A DNA stretch of 34,793 bases from positions 1 to 34,793 of the forward strand of contig WHUD01000036.1 in assembly GCA_009377385.1 (NCBI GenBank), read 5' to 3'. Made by a program: the position numbers and the translations under genes. The notes below the pieces were generated by a model that did not search any database, had not been told where the DNA came from, and saw nothing but the letters and a program-made list of their open reading frames with translations. The number at the start of each line of letters is the position of its first letter. Position 1 is the stretch's first letter. Origin of the DNA: Actinophytocola sp. Its GTDB lineage: Bacteria > Actinomycetota > Actinomycetes > Mycobacteriales > Pseudonocardiaceae. This document shows, one piece after another, positions 30,772 to 34,793 of the stretch.

Positions 30772-30790
30772 CGTTACGGGGAGCGTAACG
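30772..30790. promoter_or_regulatory. Inverted repeat upstream of nirB
   Basis: CGTTAC (30772-30777) and GTAACG (30785-30790) are exact reverse complements with a 7-base spacer. It lies about 95 bases before the GlnR-type box. The half-site resembles GTAAC of GlnR boxes but lacks the GAAAC partner on either strand, so another regulator (NnaR is a candidate) is possible. Confidence 0.45.
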
Positions 30791-30884
30791 AGGGGTGGAC
30801 GCCGCAAAACCGCTCGTCGGCGCGGTTCCAGCGGCCTGGTGCCGTCCGGTATCTGGCCCGGCTGACCTGCGTGGAGAGGGTTTG

Positions 30885-30900
30885 GTAACGCCTGCGAAAC
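30885..30900 (+). promoter_or_regulatory. GlnR-type box upstream of nirB
   Basis: GTAAC, six bases, GAAAC is an exact match to the GlnR half-site pair gTnAc-n6-GaAAc. It lies 67 bases before the nirB start, the same distance as the box before nasC. Confidence 0.7.
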
Positions 30901-30966
30901 ACAAGGGAAGCCGCCGTGACATTGCCCGTGGCCAGCATGGACACGTCCGCGTCACGGAGGTAGTTG

Positions 30967-33558
30967 ATGAGTCGCACGCTGGTAGTCGTCGGAAACGGGA
31001 TGGTGAGCCACCGCCTCGTTGAGGCCGTCCGCGCCGAAGACGTCGACGGCGCGTGGCGGGTCGTCGTGCTCGCCGAGGAACCCCGCCCCGCCTACGACAG
31101 GGTGGCGCTGTCGTCGTACGTCGGGAGCTGGGACGCATCGGCGCTCGAGCTGTCCGGGTCGGACTACGACGGCGACGACCTCGTCGAGCTGCGCCTCGGT
31201 GACCCGGTCACCGACATCGACCGCGAGGCCAGGGTCGTCACCACCGAGGCCGGGTTCGAGCAGTCGTACGACGCGCTGGTGCTTGCCACCGGCTCGTACC
31301 CGTTCGTGCCGCCGGTGCCCGGCCGCGACCTGCCCGGCTGCTTCGTCTACCGCACCATCGAGGACCTCGACGCGATCAAGGCCGCCGCCGACCACGCGCG
31401 GGACGTCACCGGCCGCGCCGCTGGCGCCGTCATCGGCGGTGGGCTGCTCGGCCTCGAAGCCGCCAAGGCGCTGCGGGACATGGGCATGTCGCCGCACGTC
31501 ATCGAGATGGCGCCCCGGCTGATGCCGATCCAGGTCGACGAGGGCGGCGGCGCGCTGCTCAAGCGGCTCGTCGAGGACCTCGACGTCACCGTGCACACCG
31601 GGACGTCGACCAGCGAGATCGTCGAGGACAGGGGCAGGCTGCTCGCCAAACTCGGCAACGGCACCGAGCTCGACCTCGATCTGATCGTGTTCTCCGCTGG
31701 CATCCGGCCGCGTGACCAACTCGCCCGCGACGCGGGACTGGACGTCGGGGAGCGCGGCGGCGTGATCGTGGACGACCGCTGCCGCACCCGCGACCCCGCG
31801 ATCTACGCGGTCGGCGAGGTCGCAGCCGTCGATGGCACCTGCTACGGGTTGGTCGCGCCCGGCTACACCATGGCCGAGATCGTCGCCGCGCAGCTCGCGG
31901 CCGGCAACGCCGAGGCAACCTTCCCCGGCACGGACCTGTCCACCAAGCTCAAGCTGCTCGGCGTCGACGTCGCCAGCTTCGGTGACGCCCACGCCACCAC
32001 GGAGGGCTCACTTGAGGTCGTCGTCAACGACGCCGTCGCTGGCACGTACAAGAAACTCGTCGTCTCAGACGACACGAAGACGCTGCTCGGCGGCATCCTG
32101 GTCGGCGACGCCAGCGAGTACAACACGCTGCGGCCGATGGTCGGCAGCGAGCTGCCGGGCGACCCGGCGTCGATCATCGCGCCAGCCGGGGGCGACGGCG
32201 GCGGCATCGGCGTGGAGGCGTTGCCGGACGAGGCGCAGATCTGCTCCTGCAACAACGTCACCAAGGGCAAGATCAAGTCCGCCATCACCGAGCAGGGCTG
32301 CGACACCGTGCCCAAGCTCAAGGCGTGCACCAGCGCGGGCACCGGCTGCGGCTCCTGCGTGACGATGCTGCCGAAGCTGCTGACGTCCTGCGGCGTCGAG
32401 GTGTCGAAGTCGCTCTGCGAGCACTTCAGCCAGTCGCGTGCCGAGCTGTTCCAGATCATCGCCGCCACCCGCATCACGACGTTCAGCGAGCTGATCGCCA
32501 AGCACGGCAAGGGATCCGGCTGCGCGATCTGCAAGCCGGCTGTGGCGTCGATCCTGGCGTCGATGGCCCCTGTGATCGGTGCCGACGGGCACATCCTGTC
32601 GGACGACCAGGCCGCGCTGCAGGACACCAACGACCGGTTCCTGGCGAACATGCAGCGCAACGGCACCTACTCGGTGGTGCCACGGGTGCCAGGCGGGGAG
32701 ATCACGCCGGACAAGCTGATCGTGCTCGGCGAGGTCGCCAAGGAGTTCGGCCTCTACACCAAGATCACCGGTGGGCAGCGCATCGACCTGTTCGGCGCGA
32801 CCGTCGACCAGCTGCCGCACATCTGGAAGCGGCTGGTCGACGCCGGGTTCGAGTCCGGTCACGCCTACGGCAAGGCGCTGCGCACGGTGAAGTCGTGCGT
32901 CGGGTCGACGTGGTGCCGCTACGGCGTGCAGGACTCGGTCGGCATGGCGGTGGCGCTCGAACTGCGCTACCGGGGGCTGCGCTCGCCGCACAAGCTCAAG
33001 TCGGCAGTGTCCGGCTGCGCGCGGGAATGCGCGGAGGCGCGCGGCAAGGACTTCGGCATCATCGCCACCGAGAAGGGCTGGAACCTCTACGTCTGCGGCA
33101 ACGGCGGTATGACGCCGCGCCACGCCGACCTGCTCGCGTCCGATGTGGACGACGAGGCGCTGATCAAGCTGATCGACCGGTTCCTGATGTTCTACATCCG
33201 TACGGCGGATCGGTTGCAGCGCACCTCGTCCTGGCTTGAGGAACTTGACGGCGGGCTCGACCACCTGCGCGATGTGATCGTCGACGACAAGCTCGGCATC
33301 TGCGACGAGCTGGAGGCGGCGATGGTCGCGCACGTCGCGAACTACGCCGACGAGTGGAAGGGCGTACTGGACGACCCGGACAAGCTTGCGCGGTTCACGT
33401 CGTTCGTCAACGCGCCTGGCACGCCGGACCCGACGATCACCTTCCGCGAGGAGCGCGAGCAGAAGGTGCGGTGTCGCTGGGGATTCCCGCAATCGCCGGC
33501 GCCGAAGGGAGTTCCTGATGACCATGACCGACGCGCGGACCTGGACCGCCGTGTGTGA
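30967..33558 (+). CDS. nirB: NAD(P)H-dependent nitrite reductase, large subunit
   Basis: An 863-residue enzyme that reduces nitrite to ammonium with six electrons from NAD(P)H. In order: the FAD motif (VVVGNGMVSHRLVEAV), the NAD motif (GAVIGGGLLGLEAAKAL), a BFD-type [2Fe-2S] domain (C426, C428 in CSCNN; C461, C464 in GCGSC), a second BFD-like pair in GSGCAICKP, and the siroheme/[4Fe-4S] half. The cluster ligands are C644 and C650 (CVGSTWC) and C684 and C688 (CAREC). All ligands are intact and the length is normal. ATG 30967 is chosen because GGAGG lies about seven bases before it; TTG 30964 is less likely. It overlaps nirD by 41 bases, so the subunits are coupled. Confidence 0.95.
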   Translation: MSRTLVVVGNGMVSHRLVEAVRAEDVDGAWRVVVLAEEPRPAYDRVALSSYVGSWDASALELSGSDYDGDDLVELRLGDPVTDIDREARVVTTEAGFEQSYDALVLATGSYPFVPPVPGRDLPGCFVYRTIEDLDAIKAAADHARDVTGRAAGAVIGGGLLGLEAAKALRDMGMSPHVIEMAPRLMPIQVDEGGGALLKRLVEDLDVTVHTGTSTSEIVEDRGRLLAKLGNGTELDLDLIVFSAGIRPRDQLARDAGLDVGERGGVIVDDRCRTRDPAIYAVGEVAAVDGTCYGLVAPGYTMAEIVAAQLAAGNAEATFPGTDLSTKLKLLGVDVASFGDAHATTEGSLEVVVNDAVAGTYKKLVVSDDTKTLLGGILVGDASEYNTLRPMVGSELPGDPASIIAPAGGDGGGIGVEALPDEAQICSCNNVTKGKIKSAITEQGCDTVPKLKACTSAGTGCGSCVTMLPKLLTSCGVEVSKSLCEHFSQSRAELFQIIAATRITTFSELIAKHGKGSGCAICKPAVASILASMAPVIGADGHILSDDQAALQDTNDRFLANMQRNGTYSVVPRVPGGEITPDKLIVLGEVAKEFGLYTKITGGQRIDLFGATVDQLPHIWKRLVDAGFESGHAYGKALRTVKSCVGSTWCRYGVQDSVGMAVALELRYRGLRSPHKLKSAVSGCARECAEARGKDFGIIATEKGWNLYVCGNGGMTPRHADLLASDVDDEALIKLIDRFLMFYIRTADRLQRTSSWLEELDGGLDHLRDVIVDDKLGICDELEAAMVAHVANYADEWKGVLDDPDKLARFTSFVNAPGTPDPTITFREEREQKVRCRWGFPQSPAPKGVPDDHDRRADLDRRV

Positions 33559-33859
33559 GCTGGCGCGGATTCCGGTTGCCGCCGGGGTCGCTGCGCTGCT
33601 GCCCAATGGCGAGCAGGTGGCAGTATTCCGCGTCGCGCCCGACGAGGTCTACGCCATCGGCAACATCGATCCGATCGGTGGGGCCGCCGTGCTGTCGCGC
33701 GGCATCGTCGGGGACGCCGACGGCGTGCCTGTCGTCGCGTCGCCGCTGTACAAGGAGCGGTTCGACCTGCGGACCGGCGAATGCCTCGACGGCGACGCGA
33801 GCGTGCCCGCGTATCCGGTGCGGGTCACCGACGGCGTGGTTCACGCCGGGTCGGTGTGA
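33518..33859 (+). CDS. nirD: Nitrite reductase small subunit (Rieske-like NirD)
   Basis: A 113-residue Rieske-fold protein, the small partner of NirB. TWTAVCELARIPVAAGVAAL, QVAVFRVAPDEVYAIGN and the end SPLYKERFDLRTGECLDGDA follow the NirD pattern. As in NirD, the Rieske C-x-H and C-x-x-H cluster ligands are missing, so it has no [2Fe-2S] cluster. ATG 33518 (MTMTDARTW) follows AAGGGAG and lies inside the 3' end of nirB in another frame. The stop overlaps the next gene's GTG by four bases (GTGA). Confidence 0.93.
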   Translation: MTMTDARTWTAVCELARIPVAAGVAALLPNGEQVAVFRVAPDEVYAIGNIDPIGGAAVLSRGIVGDADGVPVVASPLYKERFDLRTGECLDGDASVPAYPVRVTDGVVHAGSV

Positions 33860-34793
33860 ACCCGGTGCTACCGCTGGCGGGGTATGTCATCGGTCTGACG
33901 GCCGCGCGCCGCGCCGACGAGCTGGGCGCGCTGTTCGTCCGCAAGGGCGCGACGGTGCGGTATGGGCCGTCCATCCGTATCGTGCCGCTCGCTGACGACA
34001 CCGAACTGCACGCGGCCACCCGACGGCTGCTCGATGCACCACTCGACGTCGCGGTGCTGACCACCGGCATCGGGTTCCGGGGTTGGCTGGAGGCGGCGGA
34101 GGGCTGGGGGCTCGGCGAGGACCTGCTCGTCGGGCTCGGCTCCGCGCGGTTGCTTGCTCGGGGTCCGAAGGCGAAGGGCGCGGTACGGGCAGCGGGGCTG
34201 GCGGAGTCGTTCTCGCCGACGTCGGAGTCCAACGCCGAGGTGCTTGACCACCTGCTCAGCCGCGGCGTCAACGGGCTGCGGATCGCGGTGCAGCTACACG
34301 GCGAGCCGCTGCCGTACTTCGTGGAGTCGCTGCGGTACGCGGGCGCCGAGGTGATCGAGGTCCCGGTGTATCGGTGGGTGGGTCCCGCCGATCCGGGTCC
34401 ACTCGATCGGCTGATCGACGCGGTACTCGATGGTGGTATCGACGCGCTGCCGTTCACCAGCGCTCCCGCCGTGGCGAGCACGCTTGCGATGGCCAAGCGC
34501 ACCGGACGCCACGATGCGTTGGTCACCGCGATGCGGGAGCGGGTGCTTGTCGCCGCGGTCGGGCCGATCGCGGCGGGGCCGCTGGCCGCCGTTGGAGTGC
34601 CGACCGTGCAGCCGGAGCGAGCGCGCATCGGCGCGCTGGCGCGGGTGGTGGCCGAGGCGCTCGAGCAGCGCACGCCCCGGCTGCGCGCCGTGGGGCACCG
34701 GATGGAGCTACGGGGACAGGCGGTGCTGGTCGACGGCGAACTGCGCGAGATGGCACCAGCGCCGATGGCGGTGCTGCGCGCTCTGGCGCACCG
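33856..34793 (+). CDS. nnaR: HemD-like transcriptional regulator NnaR, cut by the window edge
   Basis: The first 312 codons of a gene that runs past the right edge without a stop. The N-terminal part is a uroporphyrinogen-III synthase (HemD) fold: LAGYVIGLTAARRADELGAL, VLTTGIGFRGWLEAAEGWGL, SPTSESNAEVLDHLLSRGV, and PFTSAPAVASTLAMAKRTG. A winged-helix DNA-binding domain then begins (LRAVGHRMELRGQAVLVDGE, MAPAPMAVLRALAH) and is cut. This HemD-plus-helix design is that of NnaR, a co-activator with GlnR of nitrate/nitrite assimilation in Streptomyces and Mycobacterium. GTG 33856 overlaps the nirD stop (GTGA), so it is made with nirBD. Whether it also has HemD activity for siroheme is not known. 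Confidence 0.85.
   Translation, partial: MNPVLPLAGYVIGLTAARRADELGALFVRKGATVRYGPSIRIVPLADDTELHAATRRLLDAPLDVAVLTTGIGFRGWLEAAEGWGLGEDLLVGLGSARLLARGPKAKGAVRAAGLAESFSPTSESNAEVLDHLLSRGVNGLRIAVQLHGEPLPYFVESLRYAGAEVIEVPVYRWVGPADPGPLDRLIDAVLDGGIDALPFTSAPAVASTLAMAKRTGRHDALVTAMRERVLVAAVGPIAAGPLAAVGVPTVQPERARIGALARVVAEALEQRTPRLRAVGHRMELRGQAVLVDGELREMAPAPMAVLRALAH

Noticed and set aside
33518..33558. Frameshift at the nirB/nirD border
   Set aside because: Both proteins have normal ends; a 41-base overlap with a ribosome site for nirD explains the two frames.
1..34793. CRISPR arrays, tRNA, rRNA, insertion sequences, prophage or integration sites
   Set aside because: No spaced direct repeats, cloverleaf-like sequences, transposase or integrase motifs were seen on either strand.

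Overview
The window is high-GC actinobacterial DNA. Starts are often GTG, Shine-Dalgarno sites are GGAGG-like, and neighbouring genes commonly overlap by 4 bases. The gene content points to the order Pseudonocardiales (Amycolatopsis and relatives). It includes a gene block collinear with the Rv3205c-Rv3212 region of Mycobacterium tuberculosis as I remember it, a GlnR-type nitrate assimilation locus, and an ESX-associated module. I see no tRNA, rRNA, CRISPR array, transposase or phage gene.

Layout. 1-1548: a decayed junction where a LysR-type regulator remnant runs into an AAA ATPase/nuclease gene that has lost its P-loop end. 1557-7775: housekeeping and accessory genes, namely CorA, a MaoC hydratase, a DUF2332 protein, a Nudix hydrolase, a 54-aa membrane peptide, a PH-domain membrane protein, a PHP phosphoesterase, a MarC protein and a small membrane protein. 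7800-8565: a zinc carboxypeptidase pseudogene with an internal deletion. 8732-22038: the conserved block, with a beta-propeller protein, RhlE helicase, a ferritin-like protein, DUF3107, a TetR regulator, an alpha/beta hydrolase, a DUF3152 metallopeptidase, MoeZ and a TIGR02569 protein. Compared with M. tuberculosis the order and orientations hold, but a 3.7-kb block (13036-16770) sits between DUF3107 and the Rv3208-like TetR gene. It carries a second TetR regulator with a divergent hydrolase, and a three-gene set: cupredoxin-like lipoprotein, polytopic membrane protein and 48-aa membrane peptide.

22194-34793: nitrate assimilation in two parts. The first is nitrate reductase (catalytic subunit and FAD/[2Fe-2S] electron-transfer subunit). 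The second is the nitrate transporter, the nitrite reductase NirBD, and an NnaR-like regulator that runs off the right edge. GlnR-type boxes precede the first part (22112-22127) and nirB (30885-30900). Nitrate enters through NarK, is reduced to nitrite by NasC/NasB, then to ammonium by NirBD. The HemD-like regulator is translationally coupled to nirD.

Between the two parts lies a four-gene ESX-associated module (25906-29103): a small helical protein, a DUF3558-type lipoprotein, a WXG/PPE-like protein with a long low-complexity tail, and an EspG-like chaperone. Its first two genes are clearly lower in GC than their surroundings, which suggests separate acquisition. This module, the two degenerate loci, the small membrane peptides and several clear inverted repeats are the most unusual parts of the window.
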